A stretch of 47,864 nucleotides of DNA from a gamma proteobacterium endosymbiont of Lamellibrachia anaximandri (GCA_016756855.1 JAESPD010000028.1:1-47864); one strand, 5' to 3'; positions 1 through 9,419 are shown, counted from the first letter of the stretch. A program made the numbers and translations. The notes: generated from the letters alone by a model not told the origin.

Positions 1-108
1 TTCGAGAAAACCCCATTGGATCAGTTGCTTATGAAATCCGATTGCAAAAGTGAAGAATGCGCCATGGATAACCAATTGAATTTATTCGATTTAACGTTGG
101 GACACTAG
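1..108 (+). CDS. C-terminal fragment of an IS transposase (5' end outside window)
   Basis: The first 35 codons are open from base 1 and end at a TAG at 106-108. The peptide finishes NQLNLFDLTLGH, and a tail of this NQL-x-LFDL type is common on IS4-superfamily DDE transposases. The stop lies inside the 19-bp terminal repeat at 92-110, as expected when a transposase gene runs to the edge of its element. No catalytic residue is in view, so the family is a guess. The same terminal repeat occurs inverted at the other end of the window. Confidence 0.5.
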   Translation, partial: FEKTPLDQLLMKSDCKSEECAMDNQLNLFDLTLGH

Positions 109-110
109 TG
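92..110. repeat. IS terminal inverted repeat, right end of the left-hand element
   Basis: TAACGTTGGGACACTAGTG is the exact reverse complement of 47738-47756. The outer eight bases, CACTAGTG, are themselves a palindrome. The true end of the element could therefore be at TGTCCC with a CTAG target duplication, or the full 19 bp could belong to the element. The repeat supplies the last codon and stop codon of the minus-strand gene at 105-1406. Confidence 0.75.
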
Positions 111-1406
111 ATAGAATATATTGTTATGGATTTGGTAGGTTCCAGTGTTGGTTCCACTGCCGTTGTCCTCAAACCCTACAGGCGTCTCAGAAATTGAGTT
201 TCCCATGAAGTAAATATCACTGGTATATCGGGTCTGAAACCCCATATATTCAAGATGATGCATTTTGTTGCCTATTACATAGACGGTTGTAGGAACATCG
301 TCATTGACACGCAATCCTACCAAGCCGTCATACATCTCATTGAAGAGGAACCAGGCAAGCTTGGAGCCTTCATGTCCGCCAATGGCGACAGTACCATCTG
401 AGTCAAAACCAGGCACATATCCATGCATTTTGTTTTGCGATACGATTACATGTTTACTTCCTTTAATATCAATCGCATTTTCAACATCATTATTCATCTC
501 ATTGCCGCCTACATAGATATATTCTAGATTCAGGCCACGAGTTTGAACGGAATCGCCTCCGTTATGATGCATATGATTATTTATTATCCAAACATGGTTG
601 ACATCTGAGCCCAGAGCCAAACCATGGTTATCTTTTGTGTGATTAACTCCAACTGCAGGATCATCATATTTATAGGCATGATGAATCTCATTATTATAAA
701 AGACGATATTATCGTTGGAAAAACCATTCCAACCACCCGTGCTTATCAAAGATGAATGATATAGGGCAGTAAGGGTGTAATCATGAATGTTGTTTCCCCT
801 AATTGAGATATGGTGATTTGGGGCGCGGAAGATAAGCACCTGGGTCTCGTTGATATCGAGGTTTTCCATGATGAAATAGAACCCCTGGATACGAAGGTCG
901 TCAGCATCATCGACCAGAGGAACTTTATTTGCGAAGCTGGCGCCACGAATAAAGACAGGCTTCTCTGCAGTTCCCTCACCAATAATATAGTGAGTACCAC
1001 CTGTCATGTAAGGCCCGCCATGAATTTCAACCACTGAACCTTCAACAAGTGGCAATGAGTTGTATGGAATAAAGCTGCATCGTGGCGTCGCTGCTGTTCC
1101 ATATTCATTATCTGTATCTGTACAATTTGGATCAGTATTATCGAGATAATGAGTATATGGCCCGTTACCAGCGTCGCGATAATCAAAACCGCCCGCGGCA
1201 TAGTGCTGACCCTGATACATCTCATGGGTCTCAACCAAACCGAAGGAAGGAGCTGGGATGCCTATTGGCATTTGGTAGTCACTACCGTTAGTGTAGGTGT
1301 CATCACTATCGTAAGCGTAGTTATTAGCGGACGCATAGGACATCGGCAGGCCAAAAATGCAGAGCATCGACGCTGTCTTGATTAAGTTCCACATTGATTT
1401 CTTCAT
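105..1406 (-). CDS. secreted right-handed beta-helix protein, 3' end cut by an IS
   Basis: This 433-residue protein has a signal peptide (MKKSMWNLIKTASMLCIFG... with probable cleavage after SYASA near residue 27). A parallel beta-helix follows from about residue 125 to the end, seen as a rung repeat of the form hxxNxhhxxxxx with many NN(E/H/K)(I/M)HH motifs. This is the fold of polysaccharide lyases and epimerases and of some surface proteins, but I see no catalytic signature and assign no reaction. It lies downstream of the exopolysaccharide genes in the same direction, so an extracellular polysaccharide role is reasonable. The last rung reads HNNIFYH and then stops. The final CAC codon and the TAG lie in the IS terminal repeat, so the original protein was probably longer. 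Start: ATG at 1406. Confidence 0.75.
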   Translation of the reverse strand: MKKSMWNLIKTASMLCIFGLPMSYASANNYAYDSDDTYTNGSDYQMPIGIPAPSFGLVETHEMYQGQHYAAGGFDYRDAGNGPYTHYLDNTDPNCTDTDNEYGTAATPRCSFIPYNSLPLVEGSVVEIHGGPYMTGGTHYIIGEGTAEKPVFIRGASFANKVPLVDDADDLRIQGFYFIMENLDINETQVLIFRAPNHHISIRGNNIHDYTLTALYHSSLISTGGWNGFSNDNIVFYNNEIHHAYKYDDPAVGVNHTKDNHGLALGSDVNHVWIINNHMHHNGGDSVQTRGLNLEYIYVGGNEMNNDVENAIDIKGSKHVIVSQNKMHGYVPGFDSDGTVAIGGHEGSKLAWFLFNEMYDGLVGLRVNDDVPTTVYVIGNKMHHLEYMGFQTRYTSDIYFMGNSISETPVGFEDNGSGTNTGTYQIHNNIFYH

Positions 1407-1815
1407 GGGTAATACTCAATTGTTTAGAATACTAAAGACATTCACAATGAACATTTACGCGAAAGTCCACTTCTTTGGGTATAGTCTAGTCGGAATAAGC
1501 ACCATATTATGTGATTCCATGCCCAAAATACAGACTCCTTGCCCCACCAAACTCAACCTGGTTAGCGCCTGCCCTGAAGTCATATCCAACCACGAAGAGA
1601 AAAATATAAGCCATTGATTAACAATATTTTTTATCATATTTCGCGGTTAAAATAGTGTTTCCGGACGAACACTGCTATAAAATGCGGCAATCACGCCCGT
1701 TCCTGAAGAGAAACTTGTGCGAAAAAGCGCACTTAATGCCTTAATCGACTTGGGAAAACAAATTTATGACTCGTACTCGCGGATTCCCGCAGCAAACACC
1801 TGAACCAACCGCTCC
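1407..1815. other. 409-base gene-free stretch with a degenerate mobile-repeat relic
   Basis: No convincing gene is present. The segment at about 1597-1675 resembles 19331-19415. Both run from a TTGATTAAC-ATAT segment through a CG-GGTWAAAA segment to an AGT...ACT inverted repeat of 20 bases. In this copy the repeat is AGTGTTTCCGGACGAACACT (1654-1673). A further short hairpin, GTGCG-AAAAAG-CGCAC, lies near 1718. The upstream region of the beta-helix gene must lie here, but I do not see a clean promoter. Confidence 0.5.
1654..1673. repeat. MITE-like inverted repeat, copy A
   Basis: AGTGTT-TCCGGACG-AACACT has perfect 6-bp arms around a core containing the palindrome TCCGGA. The flank matches copy B at 19395-19414. 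The pair looks like decayed termini of a non-autonomous element, but no transposase or target duplication is visible. Confidence 0.45.
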
Positions 1816-2958
1816 CTAATTTTTCAGGGAGTAAAATTCCTGATACATCGCTTCTGTTTTCTCGGCAAGTTTCTGCGTCGAAAACTCTTCAAAGATACGC
1901 GCCCTCGCATCCTTGGCCATCTGATTTCTTCTGGATTCATTTTCCAGCAGTTCAATCCACTTTGCGGCAAGCTCCTCATGCTCATTCAAAGTAAATAGAT
2001 GCCCGCTCTTGCCATCCTCTATGACAAGACTGTTGTCAGCGACATCAGATGCGATCACCGGCACACCGCAGGACATGGATTCAAGAATCACATTTGGAGT
2101 GCCTTCGTATTCCGATGGCAATACTGTCAGATCACACAGATTATAGAACTCTTCCACATTGTCCTGATTACCCAGAAAGAGGCAGTTATCTCTTAATCCA
2201 AGACGATCAACCAACTCCATTATGGAATTTTTATACTCATCTGACCCCTCCTTCGCCTGAAACAGGACGTCACCCACGAGAAGGAGTTTGATGTTGGGTA
2301 GCTTTTTCAGAACCTCATTTGCCGCCAGGAAAAAAGTGTCGTGGCGTTTTTGTTTTTTGAAGCTGGCAAACATGCCGATAACAGGCTCGTCTCCAATCCC
2401 ATTTTTTTGTTTAGCCTCTAACTTATTCTCAACCGGTTTGAATTTTTCCATATTCACGCCGTTATGGACTACCCGATATCTCTCATCATCGTAGCCAAGT
2501 AGAGAACGGTTGAAGGCTGCCCCTGCTCTTGAGTTGGCAACGATCCAATCCACCCAGTTGCGGGTGATTTTATAGGCCAGCAACTGGTGTCCACCGTAGC
2601 GATGATAGCAGTTCCGTTCAGACCCCAGGATAATACGGGTTCCTGCGAGCTTACCTGCCAGACGCACAGCGATTTCAGCATCGAAGAGATAACCATGGAC
2701 AATATCAATAGCCTGCTGCTTTAGAATTTTAGCCAATCTGGTAGCCACGGTCAGGTCAAATTTAGCCTTCTTCTCAACGACAAAAAAACCATTCTCTTCA
2801 TCAATCAATTCCTGCCGCATCGGGGTATAGGGCGATAACACACAAATTGAGAGATCGAATCTTTCCCTGTCGATATTATTTGCAAGCTCGACAACCTGCC
2901 GCTGGGCGCCACCATACTCCAGGTTACTGATAACAATCATTACTTTGATTTTTTTCAT
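1816..2958 (-). CDS. GT4-family glycosyltransferase
   Basis: GT-B fold retaining glycosyltransferase of about 380 residues. The N-terminal acceptor half opens with VMIVISNLEYGGAQRQVVELA, and the GGAQR loop is typical of GT4. The C-terminal nucleotide-sugar half contains the SEYEGTPNVILESMSCGVPVIAS region, the E-x7-E motif of family 4. It should transfer one sugar onto the lipid-linked exopolysaccharide precursor at the cytoplasmic membrane face; donor and acceptor cannot be read. The ATG at 2958 (MKKIKVMIV) places the first strand as in the family. A longer in-frame form starts at GTG 2994. It is the last gene of the minus-strand polysaccharide block, directly after the sulfotransferase. Confidence 0.85.
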   Translation of the reverse strand: MKKIKVMIVISNLEYGGAQRQVVELANNIDRERFDLSICVLSPYTPMRQELIDEENGFFVVEKKAKFDLTVATRLAKILKQQAIDIVHGYLFDAEIAVRLAGKLAGTRIILGSERNCYHRYGGHQLLAYKITRNWVDWIVANSRAGAAFNRSLLGYDDERYRVVHNGVNMEKFKPVENKLEAKQKNGIGDEPVIGMFASFKKQKRHDTFFLAANEVLKKLPNIKLLLVGDVLFQAKEGSDEYKNSIMELVDRLGLRDNCLFLGNQDNVEEFYNLCDLTVLPSEYEGTPNVILESMSCGVPVIASDVADNSLVIEDGKSGHLFTLNEHEELAAKWIELLENESRRNQMAKDARARIFEEFSTQKLAEKTEAMYQEFYSLKN

Positions 2959-3010
2959 TCTTCTGTCATCAACGCCTTTGTTTAAAATTTCCACCGTCTA
3001 CCGGCAATTC

Positions 3011-4003
3011 TCACGAATAACCAAGCATGCGGTTTTTTTCACCTGCAATCTCTGAAAATATGCGTAGATCCTTTTCAGCCAATCTCTCTTTCCAACGCTC
3101 GTCCAAACTGATTTCACTCCTGTCATCCAGGCGCATACCATTTCCGATGACATGATGTTCGACGCTGCGAAAATTTTTCACCCTTTTGTCTGGATCAACA
3201 CCGATAAAGGAAAATACTTCGCCAAGCATTCTGTCCGGATCAGCGCAAAGATCCTCATATTTTATCTGCACAAGCTGATCAGGGTCCAAACTCGAGGCGA
3301 TTGCATCGGCCTCCTCATTGCTTCGCAGCCAGCGCTTTGCCGCTTCCTGCATGCTAACCATATCTTCACGCCGGTCTCCACCCATACCGCCGCCGCGTAA
3401 CTCGGGATTTGTCGCATCGGCAAAACCGGCGGGATCCATATAGGTCAGGGCAACAGCCCTTCCATCACGATTGACTCGTACGACTTTTAAGTCGATCGAC
3501 TCGATCCGCTTGATGAATTTTAGCCTTAAACCGATTTTGGAAGAGTCAACTATAACTCTTTTCCCAGAAACCTCGGCTACGGAGTGGATCAAATCTTCAT
3601 TTTTCTTGAGTACTTTTGGATACTCTCTGCGCCAGGTGGGATCCAGCATCAATGCAGTATCACGAACAGATTCCAGCATCCCACCCCTGTAGAGTGGGCG
3701 AAGCAGTCTCTTGACATAACTACTGCCGATGCCTCGGAAATCGGTTCCTGCTCTGGCAATTTCAAACTGATAGCCTTTATCAGCCATTCGTTCATTGACT
3801 TGTTTCCAGAACGGACACTCTCTGATCAGTGCCTGGCAGGAACAGCGATACCGATCAATATCCCCAAGCGCAGTGACTTTCAACTCACCTGTGGTATGAG
3901 TGTCGGGATGGGAGTTGAGCAGCATCGCTGTAAGCGTTGAGCCGGAATGGCTCGCCGCCAACAGATACACAAGCTTGATTTTTCCATTTGCTAATTCAGC
4001 CAA
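3011..4003 (-). CDS. PAPS-dependent sulfotransferase
   Basis: This 330-residue protein has both PAPS-binding elements of the sulfotransferase superfamily. The 5'-phosphosulfate loop is near residues 15-30 (AASHSGSTLTAMLLNSHP), and the 3'-phosphate element is near 175-190 (VVRVNRDGRAVALTY). Such enzymes move sulfate from PAPS to a sugar hydroxyl or other acceptor. Lying between the polymerase/ligase and a GT4 transferase, it probably sulfates the repeat unit of the exopolysaccharide. The start is TTG at 4003, inside the end of the upstream gene (13-base overlap), which suggests translational coupling. A four-cysteine stretch at about residues 53-64 (CSCQALIRECPFW) is unexplained. Acceptor unknown. 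Confidence 0.8.
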   Translation of the reverse strand: MAELANGKIKLVYLLAASHSGSTLTAMLLNSHPDTHTTGELKVTALGDIDRYRCSCQALIRECPFWKQVNERMADKGYQFEIARAGTDFRGIGSSYVKRLLRPLYRGGMLESVRDTALMLDPTWRREYPKVLKKNEDLIHSVAEVSGKRVIVDSSKIGLRLKFIKRIESIDLKVVRVNRDGRAVALTYMDPAGFADATNPELRGGGMGGDRREDMVSMQEAAKRWLRSNEEADAIASSLDPDQLVQIKYEDLCADPDRMLGEVFSFIGVDPDKRVKNFRSVEHHVIGNGMRLDDRSEISLDERWKERLAEKDLRIFSEIAGEKNRMLGYS

Positions 4004-5451
4004 AGTCTTTCGTCCACTTCTTGTTTTGTACGGGTATCGGGAAATTGTTTGTTCATCTTCTTACGCTGGGTAAACAGTCGTAACATCAAGAACATAGCGC
4101 ACAGCATCGTCACCGCGCTTTCCCGCGGATAAAATGACTGACTCCCCACTGAGGCGATAAGTTGGGCAGCTATAAGGGAAAAAGCAATGCCTCCAACCGC
4201 AGTGAAATAGTCACTTCGTTTATCCCGGAAAATACTCAATGAAGCTTTTATTGCATAGAGATAGAAAAGCATGACAACTGCAAGTGCTATATAACCATTG
4301 TCGAGCGTCCACTGCAGATAGGCATTATGCGGATGGGGGAAACCCTCGTGTAGATAGTCCCATAAAAACTCACTGACGCCGGTGCTTTGCATCGCCTCCC
4401 TGCCGTGTCCCCACCAAGGGCTCTCTTCGATCTTATCGATGACAAACGGCCAGGCAACACTCCGTCCTGCGGTGATCGTATACCAATCCGGTTGTCCATC
4501 TTCCGAACCTGTTAAACCCTCTTCCTCCGCTTGCTCATTGGTATCGACGGAACCCTCGGTAAACCCCCGCATCATCCTGTCTCTTGTTGCAGGTATGAGC
4601 ATAACTACCACAATAAGAAATATTGGCCCCAGAACCAGTAGCTTTCTCCATTTTAAGAGACCCACGACCAAGCCGATCACCCCCCAGGTCCCATACCCCG
4701 TCCGCCCACCGGTCAGAGCCTGACCAAAAAAGGCGATGAAACTGGCAAACCAGATAAACTGGGCTGTTGTTTTGCTTGGCATAAGCATTCGCACAGAGAA
4801 TATTGCCCAGGATCCTCCTGCCAACATCATGGAGACATCCACACGATGAAAACCCACCTCTTTATTCATAATCTTCAGGCTCAATCGTGTCAGCTTGTCC
4901 CCATCACCATCGACGAGAGCCATAACCGGCATCGCCCTGATTACCTGTATTGCAATCAGAAAGTAGACAATAAGAATCGCAGCCATGGTCAATCGCATGC
5001 GCTCCTCACTGTTACAGCCATAAAAAACCAATACTGCCGGAGCCAAAAATTTCAGCGTATTGATAAAACGCTCAGAGATCACATCCATAGTGGTCAGTGC
5101 TTCCCGCCCAACAAAAAGCTGATAGCTGTTGACGACGCTTAAATCAGTGATGAGTCGAAAAAAACCAACCAGGACAAACCCCAGATAGGCCCAAAGAAGT
5201 AAGGTGAGGAATTTTGGCATATCCCATTTCAGCTTCTCTTGTCCTTTCTGTCCAAGAAAGCCCATCACAACGAATATCAGCAGCAGGTTCCACAGATTGA
5301 GTCCCTGTATGCCCAATATTGTCTTTGGCATGTCGGGATGCTCGACCACCGCCATCAATGCGATGAGGACACACAGAGACTTATACCAATCCTTAAATGC
5401 ATAGCCGGAAAAAAAGAGAACAACCATGTAGAGGAGAGTAATTCTGATCAT
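3991..5451 (-). CDS. O-antigen ligase / Wzy-type polysaccharide polymerase
   Basis: Integral membrane protein of 486 residues with about ten to twelve hydrophobic segments. The large periplasmic loop in the second half contains the family signature around PHPHNAYLQWTLDNGY, with the conserved His and the following helix. Upstream is GGRTGYGTW, the Arg-containing motif seen in O-antigen ligases and Wzy polymerases. It would join lipid-linked repeat units, or transfer the finished chain, at the periplasmic face. The two activities share this domain and cannot be separated by sequence. The gene overlaps the sulfotransferase start by 13 bases and follows the WecG-type gene after 17 bases, so these genes are co-transcribed. 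Confidence 0.8.
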   Translation of the reverse strand: MIRITLLYMVVLFFSGYAFKDWYKSLCVLIALMAVVEHPDMPKTILGIQGLNLWNLLLIFVVMGFLGQKGQEKLKWDMPKFLTLLLWAYLGFVLVGFFRLITDLSVVNSYQLFVGREALTTMDVISERFINTLKFLAPAVLVFYGCNSEERMRLTMAAILIVYFLIAIQVIRAMPVMALVDGDGDKLTRLSLKIMNKEVGFHRVDVSMMLAGGSWAIFSVRMLMPSKTTAQFIWFASFIAFFGQALTGGRTGYGTWGVIGLVVGLLKWRKLLVLGPIFLIVVVMLIPATRDRMMRGFTEGSVDTNEQAEEEGLTGSEDGQPDWYTITAGRSVAWPFVIDKIEESPWWGHGREAMQSTGVSEFLWDYLHEGFPHPHNAYLQWTLDNGYIALAVVMLFYLYAIKASLSIFRDKRSDYFTAVGGIAFSLIAAQLIASVGSQSFYPRESAVTMLCAMFLMLRLFTQRKKMNKQFPDTRTKQEVDERLWLN

Positions 5452-5468
5452 CTGGCTGACTCAGTCTC

Positions 5469-6224
5469 CTACTTGAGAAGTCCCAGTTTTTCTTTTATCA
5501 ACAATCCAATAAAGGCTAGATTCGTAAAGAGATACCGTTTCCATAGACGTCCTGGCTCCTGTTTGACCCGATACAGCCACTCCAGGCCCAATTTCTGCCA
5601 GCGTTCTGGAGCACGTTCGACCTTGCCAGAATAGACATCGAATGACCCGCCGACCCCGTGACAGACTGAGACACCCATGTAGTCCATCCATTTGGCCAGA
5701 AACTGTTCTTTCTTGGGAGAGGTCATCGCCACCAGAAGAATATCAGCATTTGAATGCTTGATATCGTCGGCAATTGACTGCTGTTCATCCTCTGAATAGT
5801 AACCGTGGTGTCTGCCGGCCAGTACCAAACCCGGATAGTCACGCGCGATATTTTCCTCGACCTTTCTGGAGACCTCTTCGGTCGCCCCGAGACAGTAGAC
5901 ACGATAGCCATGTTCCTTGCCTCTTTCGAACATGCCAAACATCAGATCAATTCCGGTGACACGCTCAGGTAGTGACTGACCCAATATTTTGCTTGCCAAC
6001 ACCACTGCCGCACCGTCAGCAAAAATGATGTCGGATGACAGCACATCCTCACGCAGTGCAGGGTCACGGTGCATGTTTACAACCTTGGCGGCATTCACCA
6101 CGCCAATCTGCAGCTGCTCATGTTGGGAAATCGCATGATGGACAGTATCGAGCGCCTCTTCCATTCCCATAGCTTCTACGGGAATACCAAACAGGTTTAT
6201 CTTAGCGGGTGAGGTCATCTTCAT
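5469..6224 (-). CDS. WecG/TagA/CpsF-family glycosyltransferase
   Basis: GT26-family enzyme that adds the second sugar to an undecaprenyl-PP-sugar at the membrane. Features seen: FGIPVEAMGMEEAL at the start, the VVNAAKVV loop, the FADGAAVV acidic motif near residue 75, ERVTGIDLM near 95, YCLGATEEV, and the C-terminal ERAPERWQKLGLEWLYRVKQEPGRLWKRY block, which anchors the protein to the membrane. The chosen start is ATG at 6224; a second ATG lies two codons on, and an in-frame TTG at 6251 is less likely. It sits between the initiating transferase and the polymerase, which fits its role as second step in repeat-unit assembly. Confidence 0.85.
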   Translation of the reverse strand: MKMTSPAKINLFGIPVEAMGMEEALDTVHHAISQHEQLQIGVVNAAKVVNMHRDPALREDVLSSDIIFADGAAVVLASKILGQSLPERVTGIDLMFGMFERGKEHGYRVYCLGATEEVSRKVEENIARDYPGLVLAGRHHGYYSEDEQQSIADDIKHSNADILLVAMTSPKKEQFLAKWMDYMGVSVCHGVGGSFDVYSGKVERAPERWQKLGLEWLYRVKQEPGRLWKRYLFTNLAFIGLLIKEKLGLLK

Positions 6225-6329
6225 GCCATTTCGTAGTAATTGAACAAACAAGGCGGATGTTTATGAGTGGATGCAGCGTCCGGCCCGACTTCAGACAGCA
6301 ACGCGGCGCTTTTTTTGTATTGGGAGGCC

Positions 6330-7745
6330 CTAGACAGCACCACTTCCCTTGAGAACAACCGGTATGGTTAATAAGAGGATTTTCAGGTCGAGCAAGAGTG
6401 ACCATTCATCGATATATTTCAGATCCAGCTCCAGCCATTTTTCGAATGGCAGGTTACTTCGGCCTGAAATTTGCCAGATACAGGTCAATCCGGGTTTCAC
6501 ACTGAACCGCTTGCGTTGGATACCACTGTCGAACAGTTCAACATCGCGCTGGGACATCGGACGGGGGCCCACCAAGCTCATATGGCCGCGTATTACATTC
6601 AGCAATTGCGGGAATTCGTCGAGACTCGTCTTGCGGATAAAGTCACCGACACGAGTCACCCTGGGATCCCTCTCGATCTTGAAGATCGGTCCCTCCGCCT
6701 CGTTCAGGTGCTCGATCTCTTTCATCTTGGCCTCAGCATCCACACACATCGAGCGGAATTTAAGCATGGGAAACAGGCGTTTACGCAAACCCACCCGATG
6801 CTGGACGAAAAAAACCGGGCCGCCGTCATCAAGTTTGATGGCAAGCGCGATTAATCCCATCACAGGGAGGATGACCGGCATGGCTGCCAGCACGATGATT
6901 AGATCCATCAGGCGTTTGGCCAGCAGCATGCCTTCATTCTGAGCAACAGGATCAAATGTCAGCAGAGGGATACCATCGAGATCCACCAGTTGTGTGCGGG
7001 CAACTTCCATCTCGAAAACATCCGCCATAAACCGAAAACGAACGCCCTGCTCTTCGCAGGCGCTGACGATCTCCTCCATGTGACTCAAGCGGCTGCGTGG
7101 CACTGCCAAAATCACCTCATCGATGACCTGACTGGTCAGGATCTCCTGTATTTTATCTGCCGTGGCGAGCACTTTTGCGCCCATCACTTCCTCACCGACG
7201 TGCTCCGGATCTGTGTCGAGGTAGCCCACGATATCAATGCCCCACTCGCTATGGCGATTCAACATTTCCGTCAGACGCTGGGCTCTCTCACCCACGCCTA
7301 TAACCAGAACTTTCAGAAAATTTTCGCCTTTCTGAATCGAACGTCTGAAATACCACCATTTGAGGCCCGCGCGGACGCCGACAAGAACCAATATGTCGAG
7401 CACGGTAAATGTCACCATCAGAGGGCGACTGACAAACTGCACCTTGAGCAAAAAAAGCAATCCGATAAGTAGTGCAAGACTGATCCCCAAAGCCTTTGCC
7501 ACCATCCAGGCATAGGACGGAATGGCGACAACCCGCAGTCCAGTGTAGGCGCCGAAACGAGAGAGAAAATATCCCAGGGGCACCCAAACAAGTGGCACCA
7601 AGGCAAAATGGGAAACCAGATCGGCACTGACACCTGGAATGAATATCTGACGCAGACGATATGCCAGCAGGAACACCAATAGCGTTAGCAGAATATCAAG
7701 AAGGTATAGTAACCTACTTATTTCCCTTGATTTTTCGTCAAACAT
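6330..7745 (-). CDS. polyprenyl-phosphate sugar-1-phosphate transferase (initiating enzyme)
   Basis: This 471-residue protein is of the WbaP/WcaJ polyisoprenyl-phosphate hexose-1-phosphate transferase type. It has four N-terminal membrane helices (residues 12-125), a Rossmann-like CoA-binding-type domain (about 140-250), a re-entrant helix near 275, and the C-terminal catalytic domain. Catalytic motifs include KFRSMCVDAEAKM, the DEFPQL segment, SLVGPRP and the WQISGRSNLPFEKWLELDLKYIDEWSL block. It transfers a sugar phosphate to undecaprenyl phosphate and so starts each repeat unit. It is the first gene of the minus-strand block and starts at ATG 7745. The operon promoter is presumably in the 288 bases before hemN's end, where I see no clear consensus. 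Confidence 0.88.
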   Translation of the reverse strand: MFDEKSREISRLLYLLDILLTLLVFLLAYRLRQIFIPGVSADLVSHFALVPLVWVPLGYFLSRFGAYTGLRVVAIPSYAWMVAKALGISLALLIGLLFLLKVQFVSRPLMVTFTVLDILVLVGVRAGLKWWYFRRSIQKGENFLKVLVIGVGERAQRLTEMLNRHSEWGIDIVGYLDTDPEHVGEEVMGAKVLATADKIQEILTSQVIDEVILAVPRSRLSHMEEIVSACEEQGVRFRFMADVFEMEVARTQLVDLDGIPLLTFDPVAQNEGMLLAKRLMDLIIVLAAMPVILPVMGLIALAIKLDDGGPVFFVQHRVGLRKRLFPMLKFRSMCVDAEAKMKEIEHLNEAEGPIFKIERDPRVTRVGDFIRKTSLDEFPQLLNVIRGHMSLVGPRPMSQRDVELFDSGIQRKRFSVKPGLTCIWQISGRSNLPFEKWLELDLKYIDEWSLLLDLKILLLTIPVVLKGSGAV

Positions 7746-8033
7746 TAAAGTCTCTTTTCAGCACCTTATTCCATGCCAGCCAATCAATTGATCGATATTG
7801 AATCGACAACCTCACCCTGCGCGCGCGGGCAATGATCAAGCTGTTAATAATCCCATGTACACCCGTAGAACATCAACTTCATCGGGGTAAGCAATAGTGA
7901 CGAATTGTATTCCTTAACCAGCGGCAATATTGAGAAGACGATCTCCCATTCAGTTACTCGGAGTGACTATTGGTAAAATAGTGTTACAGAGCATCCCAAA
8001 TACAAAGACCCGCACTCCCTCAGCGACCCAAAA

Positions 8034-9419
8034 TCAAATTACTTTAGAAAAACTGCCTTTGGACTCCTTGGAATTCAGGTAGGCATCAAACTGCATACAG
8101 ATATTTCTTATCAAGAGTCTTCCTCTCGGCAGGACATCGATGCCTCTCTCTGTGAGATCCACCAACCCGTCTTCTGCCATCCCACTCAGGTTTTCGAGCT
8201 CTGAGGCAAAATAATTCTGGAAATCGATCTCACACTGGGCGTTGACGACCGCGAAATTGAGGGTGAAATGGCAGATCAAGCGGGTAATGACATCCCGACG
8301 AATCTGATCGTCCCGATTCAGCTCCACTCCGCGAAAAACCGCGAGTTTCCCCTGATCGATACGATCATAATATTCATCCAGTGTGCGTTTATTCTGTGCA
8401 TAGGTCGGCCCGACCATGCCGATGGATGTTGCGCCTAACGCCACCAGATCACAATCCGCATGGGTGGAGTAGCCCTGGAAGTTTCGATAGAGCGTACCGT
8501 TCCGCTGGGCTATGACCAACTCATCATCAGGCTTGGCGAAATGATCCATGCCGACATAGACGTAACCTGCCCCGGTGAGCTTTTCGATGGTCATCTGGAG
8601 GATATCGAGCTTCTCCTGTGGGCTTGGAAGCTCAGCCTCATTGATGCGCCGCTGGGGTTTGAAGCGTTCCGGCAGGTGCGCATAGTTGAAAACAGAAAGC
8701 CGGTCAGGGTCGACTTCCAGAATCTGATCCAAAGTCCCTGCAAAACTGCCGAGGCTCTGAAACGGCAGACCATAGATCAAATCAATGCTGATCGACCGAA
8801 AACCCTCATCCCTGGCCGACTGCAGGACACTCAGCGTATCCTCCTTAGACTGGATACGGTTGACCGCCTTCTGCACACTCTCCTCGAAATCCTGCACCCC
8901 CAGGCTCATGCGGTTAAAACCCAGCTCACGCAACACCTTGATGGTATCGCCCAAAGCCTCCCGAGGATCTATTTCTATGGAGTACTCGCCACTGTCGTCA
9001 TCGAGCAGCGTAAAGTGTTTGCGCGTCTGCCGCACCAGCTCACGCATCTCATCATGACTGATAAAGGTCGGGGTTCCACCACCCCAATGCAGCTGTTCCA
9101 CCTTGCGGGATCGATCAAAGAGCGCCCCCTGCATCTCAAGCTCTTTATAGACCCGCTGCAGGTACTTGTCTGCAAGACTTCGATCCTTGGTCGCCACCTT
9201 GTTGCAGGCGCAATAGAAGCATACCGTGTCGCAAAATGGGATGTGGAAATAGAGTGACAGCGGGTCACCAGAAGCATTGCTCTCCCGGGCAATCCGCTGG
9301 TAGTCGGCTTCTCCAAAACCCTCGTGAAACTGAACTGCGGTGGGATAGGAGGTGTAACGCGGTCCGCTCTGATCGTATTTTGCGATCAGATCAAGATCGA
9401 AGACAATTGATTGATCCAT
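8034..9419 (-). CDS. hemN: oxygen-independent coproporphyrinogen III dehydrogenase
   Basis: Radical-SAM enzyme that converts coproporphyrinogen III to protoporphyrinogen IX without oxygen. Its 461 residues match HemN length. The cluster motif is C63-x3-C67-x2-C70-x-C72 (PFCDTVCFYCACNKV), including the fourth Cys of true HemN. Other HemN marks are RYTSYPTAVQF at the N-terminus, LHWGGGTPTF, the SIEIDPRE strand, SLGVQDFEESVQKAVNRIQ, and the C-terminal domain. This separates it from HemW, which lacks the N-terminal trip-wire and the last Cys. The start is ATG at 9419. It follows the small unknown gene by 30 bases, so it may share a transcript with prmB. Confidence 0.95.
   Translation of the reverse strand: MDQSIVFDLDLIAKYDQSGPRYTSYPTAVQFHEGFGEADYQRIARESNASGDPLSLYFHIPFCDTVCFYCACNKVATKDRSLADKYLQRVYKELEMQGALFDRSRKVEQLHWGGGTPTFISHDEMRELVRQTRKHFTLLDDDSGEYSIEIDPREALGDTIKVLRELGFNRMSLGVQDFEESVQKAVNRIQSKEDTLSVLQSARDEGFRSISIDLIYGLPFQSLGSFAGTLDQILEVDPDRLSVFNYAHLPERFKPQRRINEAELPSPQEKLDILQMTIEKLTGAGYVYVGMDHFAKPDDELVIAQRNGTLYRNFQGYSTHADCDLVALGATSIGMVGPTYAQNKRTLDEYYDRIDQGKLAVFRGVELNRDDQIRRDVITRLICHFTLNFAVVNAQCEIDFQNYFASELENLSGMAEDGLVDLTERGIDVLPRGRLLIRNICMQFDAYLNSKESKGSFSKVI

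Noticed and set aside
8460-9257. 265-codon open frame on the plus strand
   Set aside because: It is antisense to hemN, and the product has no known motif.
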